From: Mangrovimicrobium sp048323675 | GTDB taxonomy: Bacteria > Pseudomonadota > Gammaproteobacteria > Pseudomonadales > Halieaceae | NCBI RefSeq assembly: GCF_048323675.1 | Contig: NZ_JBLWFK010000003.1 | Location: forward strand, 124,001-188,000 | Reading direction: 5' to 3' | Length of the DNA stretch: 64,000 nt | In this document: positions 50,609 to 59,528 of the stretch, piece after piece | Layout: each line of letters opens with the position of its first letter | How positions within the stretch are numbered: the first letter of the stretch is position 1 | Position numbers and translations under genes: made by a program | Notes under the pieces: model-generated | What the model was told of the DNA's origin: nothing | Seen by the model: the letters and a program-made list of their open reading frames with translations, nothing else | The model's database searches: none

Positions 50609-52072
50609 TTATACTCCCCCGATATTCAGGCAGCTGAGTTGTTGGTAGATCCGCAGCCCCTCGATGCCGCGCTCGCGGCCGATGCCGCTCATGCGCTGGC
50701 CGCCGGAGGAGGCATAGGCGCTCATCACACCGGCGTTGACGTTGACGGTACCGCTCTTGATTTTCAGGGCGACGTCCAGCGCCGCCTTGCGGTCCTTGCC
50801 GTGCACGTAGCCGGACAGGCCGAAGCGGGAATCGTTAGCCATCGCCACCGCGTGGTCGAGATCGCGGTAGCCGATGACCGAGACCACCGGGCCGAAGATT
50901 TCGTCCCGGGCGGCGGGGTTGCTGTTATCGGGCAGGTCCAGCACTGTCGGCTGGAAAAAGAAGCCGTCACCCAGCCACTCGGGACGCGCGCCACCGGCCA
51001 CCACCGTACCGCCCTGCTCCAGCGCCGCTTTCACATAGTGTTCGCAGCGCGCCACCTGGGCGCGGCTTATCACCGGGCCCATCTGGGTGTCGGCGGCATC
51101 TGCCGGGCCGACCCTGATCGACGCAACCGCGCCAGCGATCTGCGGCAGCAGTTCGGCCTTGCTTTCCTCGGGAATAAAGATGCGCGTACCGAGCGCGCAA
51201 CCCTGGCCGGCATGCGCCATGCACACGCCCATCACATTGGGCAGGACCTGGTCCAGCGCGTCCGGCAGGAAGACCTGCGCCGACTTGCCGCCGAGTTCCA
51301 GTTGCAAACGCTTCATGGTCGGCGCCGCCTGCACCATGATCTGCTCGCCCACCGCGGTCGAGCCGGTGAAGGCGACCATGTCCACGTCGGCGTGGGAACT
51401 CATCAGCTTGCCGCCTTCCAGGCCCGCTTCCACCACGATATTCAGCACACCCGGCGGCAGTCCCGCGGCTTCCGCCGCCTCGGCAAATACCAGCGCGGAA
51501 AGCGGCGTCAACGGGCTCGGCCGCAGGACCAAGGTGTTGCCTGTGATCAGCGCCGGCATGATCTTCCACAGGGCGGTATAGAAAGGGAAGTTATAGGCGG
51601 CGATGCCCGCGACCACGCCGATCGGCGTGTAGCGGCGCAGGCTCTGCACTACCTGCCCCATGGGATTGATCCGTTCGTCCAGGGGCAGCGGGTTCTCCTC
51701 GGTCTCGGGCAGGGAGAGGAACAGCTTGAGCGTGTCCCCGGCGTGTTTCAGCGGCGCCAGTACCTGGGCCATCATCACCCCGCTGTGCCGGGGGCAGCCC
51801 GCCTCGCGCACCACGATGTCAGTGATGCGCTCGCGCTGTGCCGCCAGCGCGGCAACGAACTTGCCCAGCGCGGCAGCGCGATCCTTCGCCGGCAGATCGC
51901 TCCAGACGCCGCTGTCGTAGGCGGAGCGGGCCGACGCTATCGCCGAGGCCACCTGCGCTGCATCCAGACCGGGGAAACGCTCGAACACCTCGCCGGTGGA
52001 GGGATCCTCGACCGCGATTTCCGCGCCCTTGCCCGCAACGCGTTCGCCGTGAATAAAACCTGCAAAGTCCAT
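50609..52072 (-). CDS. NAD-dependent aldehyde dehydrogenase
   Basis: A 487-residue ALDH: GVVAGIAAYNFPFYTALWKI, FTGSTAVGEQI near 235, the general-base Glu in LELGGKSAQVFL near 255 and the nucleophile Cys in AGQGCALGTRI near 288, then FGPVVSVIGY. It resembles the geranial/betaine aldehyde dehydrogenase group. It follows the P450 gene by 12 bases, so an alcohol-aldehyde-acid oxidation of the P450 product is plausible. It shares layout but not close sequence with the ALDH at 32.4 kb. Confidence 0.9.
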   Translation of the reverse strand: MDFAGFIHGERVAGKGAEIAVEDPSTGEVFERFPGLDAAQVASAIASARSAYDSGVWSDLPAKDRAAALGKFVAALAAQRERITDIVVREAGCPRHSGVMMAQVLAPLKHAGDTLKLFLSLPETEENPLPLDERINPMGQVVQSLRRYTPIGVVAGIAAYNFPFYTALWKIMPALITGNTLVLRPSPLTPLSALVFAEAAEAAGLPPGVLNIVVEAGLEGGKLMSSHADVDMVAFTGSTAVGEQIMVQAAPTMKRLQLELGGKSAQVFLPDALDQVLPNVMGVCMAHAGQGCALGTRIFIPEESKAELLPQIAGAVASIRVGPADAADTQMGPVISRAQVARCEHYVKAALEQGGTVVAGGARPEWLGDGFFFQPTVLDLPDNSNPAARDEIFGPVVSVIGYRDLDHAVAMANDSRFGLSGYVHGKDRKAALDVALKIKSGTVNVNAGVMSAYASSGGQRMSGIGRERGIEGLRIYQQLSCLNIGGV

Positions 52073-52084
52073 CGCTGCTCTCCC

Positions 52085-53374
52085 CTAGCGCAGAATAACC
52101 GGGATGACGGACATGCCGCGCTGCTCGAGACCACCGAGCAGCTGCGGCTCGGGGGCATCCGGATCCAGGCGCATAGTGGGGAAGCGATCCATCAACCCCT
52201 CGATCGCGGCGATCATTTCCTGCTTGGAGACTTCCATGCCGAGGCAGCGGTGCGGCCCCATGCCGAAGCCCAGGTGCGGCTGCTTGCCGCGCGGCCGGTG
52301 CAAGTCGAAGACGTCGGGGTTGTCCCAGATTTCCGGGTCGCGGTTGGCCGCGCCGAGGCACATGTCGACACGGGAGCCGGCGGGGATGGTCACGCCGTAC
52401 ACTTCCACGTCCTCTTTCACCAGGCGTGGGAAGGTCGGGTCCGTCGGCATCCAGCGGGCGCCCTCCTCGATGGCCGCCTCGATCAGGCTGCGGTCCGCCT
52501 TGCAGTCCTCCCAGTTCTGGTAGTCGCTGAGCAGCTGGTAGAGTGTGATACCGAGCTGGCGCCAGGTGGTGCCGCCGCCGGCGAGGATGATCAGGCGGCA
52601 GTAGGAGAATATCTCCTCGTCTTCCAGCAGGCGCGTGCTGCCGTCTTCCAGTTCCAGTTCGCACTGGATCAGCTCGGAGACCACATCGTCCTCGGGCTTT
52701 TCACGGCGGGCGGTAATCACTTCCTTGAGCATGCGCGAAACCTCGCCGGCCGCCTGCATCACCTCTTCCATGGGCAGGGTGCGCGCCATCATGCTCTTTT
52801 GCAGGTGCACGCGGAAAGTCAGCGCGTCGTCGCCCTTGAGGCCAATTCCCTGGGTCACGATACTCACTGGCAGGCGGGCGCAGAGGTCGAGGTTGAGGTC
52901 CGCCCGCGCCATGGTCTCCAGACGGTCGAGCAGCGAGGCGACGGAGTTGTCGATCCAGTTCTTGCGCCACCATTTGATGGCTTTCGGCCGGATGAACATC
53001 GGCTGCACCATGCGCCGGTAGCGCATGTGCTCGTCGCCCACCATTTTCAGGATCACCTTGCCCAACTGCCGCACGCCGGGGCTTTCCTCGTAGACTTCCG
53101 AGGAAAACAGCAGGTTCTCGCGCAGCGCGCGATTGCACAGTTCGTAGTTCAGCAGCGTGTAGTGCGGCCGCTCGTTTTCGTACATGGTGTGCGGCGCCGG
53201 GGGCAATTCGAGCAGTTCACGCAGGGAACCCTGCATCACCGGGTGCTTGTTACGCAGGGCGTTCATGCCGGGCGTCAGGTCACCGAATACCTCGCCACCG
53301 TGGGCCGTGGTCTCCTTGACGACGTCAAAGAGTTCCGAATAACGCTCGTCTTCAGCGGTGAGTGTCGCTGTCAT
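52085..53374 (-). CDS. Cytochrome P450 with glycine in place of the I-helix acid
   Basis: A 429-residue class I P450 with AACAGGAGCAGACTTC before the ATG. ExxR is E304/R307, and the haem loop FGMGPHRCLG gives Cys377. The I-helix motif reads AGGGTT (265-270): the Asp or Glu that relays protons in most P450s is Gly268, though both Thr residues are kept. This may reduce normal oxygen activation or indicate another reaction. It is the first enzyme gene after tetR in a nine-gene operon. Substrate unknown; the neighbouring Ltp2/DUF35 pair suggests a ring or branched-side-chain compound. Confidence 0.9.
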   Translation of the reverse strand: MTATLTAEDERYSELFDVVKETTAHGGEVFGDLTPGMNALRNKHPVMQGSLRELLELPPAPHTMYENERPHYTLLNYELCNRALRENLLFSSEVYEESPGVRQLGKVILKMVGDEHMRYRRMVQPMFIRPKAIKWWRKNWIDNSVASLLDRLETMARADLNLDLCARLPVSIVTQGIGLKGDDALTFRVHLQKSMMARTLPMEEVMQAAGEVSRMLKEVITARREKPEDDVVSELIQCELELEDGSTRLLEDEEIFSYCRLIILAGGGTTWRQLGITLYQLLSDYQNWEDCKADRSLIEAAIEEGARWMPTDPTFPRLVKEDVEVYGVTIPAGSRVDMCLGAANRDPEIWDNPDVFDLHRPRGKQPHLGFGMGPHRCLGMEVSKQEMIAAIEGLMDRFPTMRLDPDAPEPQLLGGLEQRGMSVIPVILR

Positions 53375-53410
53375 GAAGTCTGCTCCTGTTATTGATTCCG
53401 GTGTATAGCG

Positions 53411-54064
53411 CTAATCGGCACCGCTGTTTCTGACGGCGACCACCGCCGCGCCGGTCAGGGCGACGTCGATGACTGCCTCGATGTATTGGGTCTCTACCTG
53501 CTCACCGAATGTCAGCAGGCGACGGAGAATGGGGGCGGAGCACATATCACCGACCAGTTCGGCGTTGACACTGCGCGGAAACTCGCCGCGCTCCACGGCG
53601 CGCGCGACCAGGCTGGTCCGGTACTCCCGTTCGCGCAGGTAGAGCTTGTGCGCAACCGCCTCGACCTCAGGATCGGAGCGCCCCGAGAGCGCCGTGAGAA
53701 TACCTCGCCACATGGAAGTCTTGCTGAGGGTAACCATGTTGGTCAGGTAGGCCAGGAAATCGCCGCGCAGGCTACCGGTATCCGGCAGGGGGCGCTCCAC
53801 CTGGAAGTGGGAGTCGAGGGTATCGGAGACCAGGATGGCCTTGGTGGGCCAGCGGCGGTAGATCGTGGTTTTGTTGACGCCCGCCCGCTCGGCGACCTCT
53901 TCGACCTTCAGGTTGGCATAACCGACGCGGTTGAGTTCTTCCCCGGTCGCCTTGAGCACACTGGCGACAACCTTCGCCGCCCTGCCGGTCTGCTGGACAC
54001 CGCTGGTACGACGATCGCCGGTCGCAGCCCGGGGTTTTGCTGTCGCCTTTGCGTTCAAGGACAT
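53411..54064 (-). CDS. TetR-family transcriptional regulator
   Basis: A 217-residue regulator. A basic N-terminal arm is followed by the TetR helix-turn-helix (LKVEEVAERAGVNKTTIYRRWPTKAIL, near residues 52-78), then an all-helical ligand and dimer domain. The gene heads the leftward operon: only 36 bases separate its stop from the P450 start. Its promoter and that of the divergent operon both carry a CAACTTTTxGTTG box, so it most likely represses itself and both operons until a pathway ligand binds. Confidence 0.9.
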   Translation of the reverse strand: MSLNAKATAKPRAATGDRRTSGVQQTGRAAKVVASVLKATGEELNRVGYANLKVEEVAERAGVNKTTIYRRWPTKAILVSDTLDSHFQVERPLPDTGSLRGDFLAYLTNMVTLSKTSMWRGILTALSGRSDPEVEAVAHKLYLREREYRTSLVARAVERGEFPRSVNAELVGDMCSAPILRRLLTFGEQVETQYIEAVIDVALTGAAVVAVRNSGAD

Positions 54065-54158
54065 TTCACCTCGCCGCCCCGCTCAGGCCGGGCACACTGG
54101 TCGTTGTCGTTATCTGTCAGCCCCCCGGAGGCACTGCGAAACAGGGAGCATGCATTGC

Positions 54159-54197
54159 ATCCTAGACAGGGCCTTTTTTATTGTCAACTTTTAGTTG
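54159..54197 (-). promoter_or_regulatory. tetR promoter and operator 1
   Basis: Leftward -35 TTGACA (54182-54187), 17-base spacer, -10 TAGGAT (54159-54164). The inverted repeat CAACTTTTAGTTG (54185-54197; half-sites CAACT/AGTTG) overlaps the -35, as expected for repression. Confidence 0.65.
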
Positions 54198-54373
54198 CGT
54201 TTAGAATCCGGATAACCAATTCAACTTCAGTTTCATGCTTGGCCCGAAAATTCATAACACCGGATATTGTTATGATAATACGCAATATTTTGCCTGTTTT
54301 TCGCTAATATCTCTTGATAGCCCAGGCGTAGATATACGGCATCTATCCGTAATCTCTCCCCAAGCCACTCTCA

Positions 54374-54402
54374 TTGACACAACTTTTTGTTGCCTTTAAA
54401 GT
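54374..54402 (+). promoter_or_regulatory. Divergent operon promoter and operator 2
   Basis: Rightward -35 TTGACA (54374-54379), 17-base spacer, -10 TAAAGT (54397-54402). CAACTTTTTGTTG (54380-54392) fills the spacer and is followed by GCCTTTA, matching the GCGTTTA after operator 1. Confidence 0.65.
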
Positions 54403-54490
54403 CGGAGCTCAAACATTGCCAGCGGCCCTGTTGCGGTCGTTTCGGCAGGAAAATAAAGACCAGGCAATCGCCGTGGAAACCACGCCCTCC

Positions 54491-55273
54491 ATGAACAGCG
54501 ATCACAGGAACACAGTGGATAACGACAACCAGCCGGTGTATCTCGTCACCGGCGGCAGCGGCGCCATCGGCAAGGAAATCTCCGCCCAGGCCGCCACTGC
54601 CGGCGTCCGGGTCGCAGTCCACGGCTCAACTCCGGAGAGCGCCGAAGTCACCGTTGCGGATCTACAACAGCGACATCCCGCCGCCGAACTGCTCGCGTGT
54701 AGTGGAAACTTTCTCGAGGCAGGAGCAATCGCCTCGCTTGTCGACCAGGCCGCTGCGCACTGGGGCCGCCTCGACGGCGTCATTCACTGTGCGATTACCG
54801 GCGCACCCGGCGTGACCGGCCCTTTTGCCGCCAGCGATCCCTCCGCCTACGGCGCCCACGCGGCGCGGGTTCTGGCCAGTTTCCAGCAACTGTGCTTCCA
54901 CGCCCTGCCCCACCTTTCCCGCAGTGCAGGCGCGATCATCGGCTTTACCTCGGACGCGGGGCGCTTCGCGGCAGCGCGGCAATCGCTGATCGCCGGCGCC
55001 AACGGCGGTCTCATCAGCTTTGTCCGCAGTCTCGCCGTCGAGATCGCAGCGGATGGCGTGCGCGTGAACTGTATTTCCCCGGGATTTGTCGAGAACACAC
55101 CCAGCTTCGAAAAATTCGGTGCCGGCGGCCGCGGTGATACGGCGCGCAAACGCGCGGGACTGGGGCTACCCCGAACCGAAGATATTGCGCCCCTGGCCCT
55201 GTTCCTGTGCTCCCCCGGAGCGGGAAAAATCACCGGACAGGTGATTAGCATCAACGGCGGAGTGAACGCGTGA
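54491..55273 (+). CDS. SDR-fold protein lacking catalytic Tyr and Lys
   Basis: A 260-residue SDR-fold protein. The dinucleotide motif TGGSGAIGKEIS and the end ITGQVISINGGVNA are normal. The active-site segment where SDRs have Tyr-x-x-x-Lys reads QSLIAGANGGLISF, so Tyr is Leu and Lys is Asn, and NNAG reads HCAITGA. Ordinary dehydrogenase activity is unlikely; a binding, lyase or regulatory role is possible. The start could be ATG at 54491 or GTG at 54515, the latter with AGGAA close upstream; the upstream frame overlaps the promoter. First gene of the rightward operon. Confidence 0.8.
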   Translation: MNSDHRNTVDNDNQPVYLVTGGSGAIGKEISAQAATAGVRVAVHGSTPESAEVTVADLQQRHPAAELLACSGNFLEAGAIASLVDQAAAHWGRLDGVIHCAITGAPGVTGPFAASDPSAYGAHAARVLASFQQLCFHALPHLSRSAGAIIGFTSDAGRFAAARQSLIAGANGGLISFVRSLAVEIAADGVRVNCISPGFVENTPSFEKFGAGGRGDTARKRAGLGLPRTEDIAPLALFLCSPGAGKITGQVISINGGVNA

Positions 55274-55349
55274 GTATTTCGCGGCCAATTCAACCACTCT
55301 ACAGGCAGGTTCCCTGCCGCGACTGAACCCAATGCAAGAGGATCGCTTC

Positions 55350-56570
55350 ATGCAAGCCACAGCCGATATTTTCGAGGAGGTGCGCGTCGTCGAACTCGCC
55401 CAGTGGGTGTTTGTACCGGTAGCGGGCGCACTGCTCGCAGACTGGGGTGCCGACGTCGTCCGCATCGAACACCCGGATGGCGACCCCTACCGGGCGCTGG
55501 CCACACAGGGTATCGGCTCGGACAGCGGCGGCGTCAATCTCTCAGTCGCACTGGCCAATCGCGGCAAACGTTCACTGGCGCTGGACATCAAGAAACCGGA
55601 GGGCCTCGCGGTACTGCACACCCTGCTGGAATCCGCCGACGTGTTCCTGACCAGCCTGCGCCCGGACGCCCTGCACCGGCTCGGCCTGGATGCTGACCAG
55701 CTGCGTGAGCGCTACCCCGGACTGGTCTACGCGCGCGGCAATGGCTTCGGCATGCGCGGCCCCGACGCCAACCACGCCGGCTACGACGCCTCCGCGTTTT
55801 TCGCCCGCGGCGGCGTTGCCGATGCGCTGACGCCCCCGGAACGGGACTACCCCATCCAGCAACGGGGCGCCATGGGCGACCGCAACGGCGGCATGGCCAT
55901 CGCCTTTGGCATCGCCGGCGCATTGCTGAAAAAAATGCGTACTGGCAAGGGCTCGGTCGTGGACGTTTCCCTGCTCGCCACCGCCATGTGGACCCTTTCC
56001 TCGGACCTGCTGACGGTGCTGCAGGGCAAGGAGATGCCGCGCCCCGGCGACCGCAGCGCGACGCCCAACCCGCTGACCAGCACCTACCGCAGCGCCGACG
56101 GCCGCTTTATCCAGTTGATGATGCTGCAGGGCGACCGCTACTGGCCCGACCTGTGCCGCGTGCTCGAGCGCGAGGACCTGGTTGCCGACCCGCGCTTCAA
56201 TACGCTGGCGGCGCGCCGGGAAAACTGCGCGGCGTGTATCGCGGCCCTGGACGCAGAATTCGGCAAACGCAGTTTCAGTGACTGCAAGCAGGCGTTGGGT
56301 AGCATCGATGTCCCCTGGGCGCCGGTGCAGCGCGTCGATGAACTGCTCGAGGATCCACAAGTGATTGCCAACGGCTACATCGGCGAAGTGCCCGCCGAGG
56401 GCGACGCCCTGGGCTATCGGCTGCCCGCGGTACCGGTACAGTTTGATGAAAAGCCCCCCGCCCTGCGCCGGGCGCCGGAACTTGGCGAACACACCGAGAC
56501 CCTGCTGCTGGAACTGGGCTACGACTGGGAAAGCATCGCGAAATTACAGGACGGCGGCATCATTCCCTGA
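55350..56570 (+). CDS. CaiB/BaiF family III CoA-transferase
   Basis: The ATG at 55350 is preferred over 55332 because AAGAGGATCGCTTC precedes it; the product has 406 residues. The N-terminal VRVVELAQWVFVPVAGALLADWGADVVRIEHPDGD is the family signature, and the catalytic Asp lies in MGDRNGGMAIAFGI near residue 175. These enzymes move CoA between acyl groups without ATP; bile-acid and carnitine transferases are examples. It could recycle CoA from a product ester to an incoming acid in the pathway of this divergon. No separate acyl-CoA ligase lies in either TetR operon, so this may be the activating enzyme. Confidence 0.9.
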   Translation: MQATADIFEEVRVVELAQWVFVPVAGALLADWGADVVRIEHPDGDPYRALATQGIGSDSGGVNLSVALANRGKRSLALDIKKPEGLAVLHTLLESADVFLTSLRPDALHRLGLDADQLRERYPGLVYARGNGFGMRGPDANHAGYDASAFFARGGVADALTPPERDYPIQQRGAMGDRNGGMAIAFGIAGALLKKMRTGKGSVVDVSLLATAMWTLSSDLLTVLQGKEMPRPGDRSATPNPLTSTYRSADGRFIQLMMLQGDRYWPDLCRVLEREDLVADPRFNTLAARRENCAACIAALDAEFGKRSFSDCKQALGSIDVPWAPVQRVDELLEDPQVIANGYIGEVPAEGDALGYRLPAVPVQFDEKPPALRRAPELGEHTETLLLELGYDWESIAKLQDGGIIP

Positions 56571-56779
56571 ATACCAGGGAAGCCAATGGGTCGCGCCCCC
56601 TGTACACCCCGAGACAACCCCAACCTGTCCGCGCCGCGGGTCATTGCGCTGCGGCCGGCGCAATAACTACTGGAATGTCAGTTTTATTTCGGGGATGATG
56701 ACAGCATTGCGAAGCGCCCCGCCAGCCTGACGGTCCGGGCAGCGCCGGACCGTACAACGACTCGAATAAGACGACAGCA

Positions 56780-58132
56780 ATGAGCGACATTCCCTCCCCG
56801 GCCCGCGAGGACGGCGACCAGCCCCCCGCGGCGGGTACCAATGCTTCCGCGGGACAGTCCCCGGCGTATGCCAACTACGTGCTTGGCGTACTGTTTATCG
56901 TCTATGTGCTGAATTTCATCGACCGCCAGGCCATGTCGGTATTCATCGGCCCGATCAAGGCGGAATTCGGCGCCTCCGATACCGCCATGGGACTGCTGGT
57001 GGGTTTCGCCTTCGCCCTGCTCTATACCTTTGCCGGCATCCCGATCGCCCGCTGGGCCGACCGCGCCAACCGCCGCAATATCATCGCCATCGGCCTCGCG
57101 GTGTGGAGCACCATGACCATCCTCACCGGGCTGGCTAAGAATTTCACCCACCTGCTGGTCGCCCGCCTCGGCGTGGGTATCGGCGAGGCCGCCGGCACCC
57201 CGCCCTCGCACTCGCTGATCGCGGACTACTTTCCCATGCACAAGCGTGCCACCGCACTGGGGATTTATTCCACGGGCGTCTTCGCCGGCTCCGCCATCGC
57301 CTATCTCGGCGGCGGCTACCTGCGGGAGAATTTCGACTGGCGCACCGCGTTCATCATTCTCGGCGCGCCGGGCCTGCTGTTTGTCCTGGTGTTGCTGCTC
57401 ACCGTCCGGGAGCCTCCGCGCGGCATGTCCGACCAGCGCCGCGATAGCGGGCAGACCTCCACCCTCAGGGAAACACTGGCCTTCCTGGCCAGTTCACCTT
57501 CCTGGCTGTGCATGATGGCGGGCGCCGCCTGCCTGTCGATCATCGGCTACGGCATCCTGATGTGGGGCTACGAATTTTACGGCCGCGTCCACGGCATGAA
57601 CCCGGTGGAAGTGGGCAAGTGGATGGCGATCATTGTCGGCGTCGGCGGCTGCACCGGCACCCTGCTGGGCGGTGTGCTCGCTGACCGCATCGCCCTGCGC
57701 AAGCCCTCGCACCTGGTGCGCTTTCCCGGGATGCTGACCCTGATCGGCATGCCGCTGGGCGCCGCCAGCCTGGCCATGGAATCCAGCAGCCTGTCCCTGC
57801 TGCTCCTGTTTCCCTTCTATATCCTGATGAACATGTACATCCCGGCCACCTACAGTGCCAACCAGAACCTGGCCCGGCTCGACATGCGCGCCACCGCCTC
57901 GGCCATCGTCCTGTTTGTCATGAACATCTTCGGCGCCGGCGCCGGGCCGTTTATCGTCGGCGCGCTGAGCGACTTTTTCGCCGCCGAGCACGGCGTCGAC
58001 AGCCTGCGCTACGCCCTGTTGTGCACCGTGGGACTGGGCATCGTCGGCTGCCTGTTTTTCATGCTCAGCAGCCGCTGGCTGGGCCAGGACCTGGAAAGGG
58101 TCAACCGCTCGTCTGCCGCAACCACTGGCTGA
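56780..58132 (+). CDS. MFS transporter (spinster-like), copy 1
   Basis: A 450-residue carrier with about twelve membrane segments after a 30-residue polar N-terminus. LLVGFAFALLYTFAGIPIARWADRANRRNI and LLVARLGVGIGEAAGTPPSHSLIADYFPMHKRATALGIY match the spinster-like branch of the major facilitator family. The ribosome binding site is weak. A 209-base gap before it has no recognised gene. Probably an importer of an organic acid or lipid-like metabolite. Confidence 0.87.
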   Translation: MSDIPSPAREDGDQPPAAGTNASAGQSPAYANYVLGVLFIVYVLNFIDRQAMSVFIGPIKAEFGASDTAMGLLVGFAFALLYTFAGIPIARWADRANRRNIIAIGLAVWSTMTILTGLAKNFTHLLVARLGVGIGEAAGTPPSHSLIADYFPMHKRATALGIYSTGVFAGSAIAYLGGGYLRENFDWRTAFIILGAPGLLFVLVLLLTVREPPRGMSDQRRDSGQTSTLRETLAFLASSPSWLCMMAGAACLSIIGYGILMWGYEFYGRVHGMNPVEVGKWMAIIVGVGGCTGTLLGGVLADRIALRKPSHLVRFPGMLTLIGMPLGAASLAMESSSLSLLLLFPFYILMNMYIPATYSANQNLARLDMRATASAIVLFVMNIFGAGAGPFIVGALSDFFAAEHGVDSLRYALLCTVGLGIVGCLFFMLSSRWLGQDLERVNRSSAATTG

Positions 58133-58143
58133 GGAGCCTTTAC

Positions 58144-59496
58144 TTGTCCACTACACCCAATCCCGGCAACTATTCCAACGCCTACCTGCGCTACGTCCTG
58201 GTCATCGCCTTCCTGGTGATAGCGGTCAGCCTGATGGATCGCTATATCGTCTCCATCCTGCTGGAACAGATCGGCACCGACCTCGGTCTCTCCGATACCC
58301 AGTTGGGACTGCTGGTGGGGCCCGCGTTTGTCGTCGTCCATATTCTCTGCCAGTTCCCGCTGGCGCGCTACGCGGACCGCAGTTCGCGCCGCACCCTGAT
58401 CGGCTGGGCCATCGCCCTGTGGAGCCTGTTCACCATGGCCGGCGGCTTCGCCCGCAACTTCGCCCAGCTGTTTATCGCCCGCATGGGGGTCGGCATTACC
58501 GAGGCGGCCTCGTCGCCGGCGCTGGCCTCCCTGCTCTCCGACTACTTCCCCCCGCACAAACGCGGCCTGGCCATGTCGATGCTCTCCATTGGCGGGGTGG
58601 CGGGCATCGGTGCCGGCATGCTGCTCGGCGGTTTTGCGGGCCAGGCCTGGGGCTGGCGTACCGCGTTGATCGTCGCCGGCATTCCCGGTCTGTTGCTGGC
58701 GCTGCTGGTCTGGTTCACCATCGCCGAACCCCTGCGCGGCGGCAATGACGGCCCTACACCGGCCACCGGTCAACGCGGGACAAGGGAAACCCTCGGCTAC
58801 CTGTGGGGCAACCGCACCTATTGCTGGATTATCGCCGGCGCCAGCCTGTCGATGGTCGCCGGCATCGGCCGCGGCGCCTGGGAACCGGTCTTCCTGATCC
58901 GGGTTTACGGCATGGAACAGGCCACCGCCGGGATGGTGTATTTCCTGATCAGCCCGCTGCCGGGAATGCTCGGCGCACTGCTCGGCGGCATGCTGGTGGA
59001 CCGCCTGAGCAAGCGCGATATCCGCTGGAACCTGTGGCTGCCGACCGCCGCCCTGATGTCGAGCCTGCCGCTGCTGGCCGGCTTCCTGCTGTGGCCCCAG
59101 GACGACATGCTCTGGGGCACGCTCCTGCCGGTGGGCCTGGCCTGTTCGATCGTGGCCTCCCTGCTGGGCGGCGCGGTTTCACCGCCCCTGATCGCCACCA
59201 GCCAGTCGCTGGTAGACGCCTCGACCCGCGCGACCGCCCACGCCATGTGGACTATTGTCGGCAACCTGGTCGGCATGGGCCTGGGCCCGGTCGCCGCCGG
59301 CTGGCTGAGCGAATACTACGCACCCAGCTACGGCGCGGAATCCATCCGCTACGCGCTGCTCATCGTTTCCCTGGCGGTAGTCCCGGCCGGTCTCGCCCTG
59401 TACATGGGCTCGCGCCATATTGTCGCGGACTTCGACAGGCGCAACGCCGAAACGCAATCCACCACAACCGTACCGGAGAACAGCACCACAACCTGA
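58144..59496 (+). CDS. MFS transporter (spinster-like), copy 2
   Basis: The start is TTG at 58144 behind GAGGAGCCTTTAC, eleven bases after copy 1. The product, also 450 residues, has the same order of motifs (LLVGPAFVVVHILCQFPLARYADRSSRRTL; FIARMGVGITEAASSPALASLLSDYFPPHKRGLAMSML) with moderate divergence, so the pair is an old tandem duplication. The two may carry different substrates or opposite directions. Confidence 0.87.
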   Translation: MSTTPNPGNYSNAYLRYVLVIAFLVIAVSLMDRYIVSILLEQIGTDLGLSDTQLGLLVGPAFVVVHILCQFPLARYADRSSRRTLIGWAIALWSLFTMAGGFARNFAQLFIARMGVGITEAASSPALASLLSDYFPPHKRGLAMSMLSIGGVAGIGAGMLLGGFAGQAWGWRTALIVAGIPGLLLALLVWFTIAEPLRGGNDGPTPATGQRGTRETLGYLWGNRTYCWIIAGASLSMVAGIGRGAWEPVFLIRVYGMEQATAGMVYFLISPLPGMLGALLGGMLVDRLSKRDIRWNLWLPTAALMSSLPLLAGFLLWPQDDMLWGTLLPVGLACSIVASLLGGAVSPPLIATSQSLVDASTRATAHAMWTIVGNLVGMGLGPVAAGWLSEYYAPSYGAESIRYALLIVSLAVVPAGLALYMGSRHIVADFDRRNAETQSTTTVPENSTTT

Positions 59497-59528
59497 CCCT
59501 TCACCCACCCGACCTGAGGACCAACGGA

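Larger units (their letters stand above)
54065..54490. promoter_or_regulatory. 426-base divergent control region of the TetR divergon
   Basis: No gene is seen. Two face-to-face promoters, each with a 17-base spacer, and two copies of a CAACTTTTxGTTGCxTTTA block lie here about 195 bases apart. The sequence between them is AT-rich (54200-54370) compared with its neighbours, with no other repeat recognised. Confidence 0.6.

Noticed and set aside
50606..53395. A 929-codon rightward open frame
   Set aside because: It is antisense to the ALDH and P450 genes, has no family motif, and arises from high GC at wobble positions.
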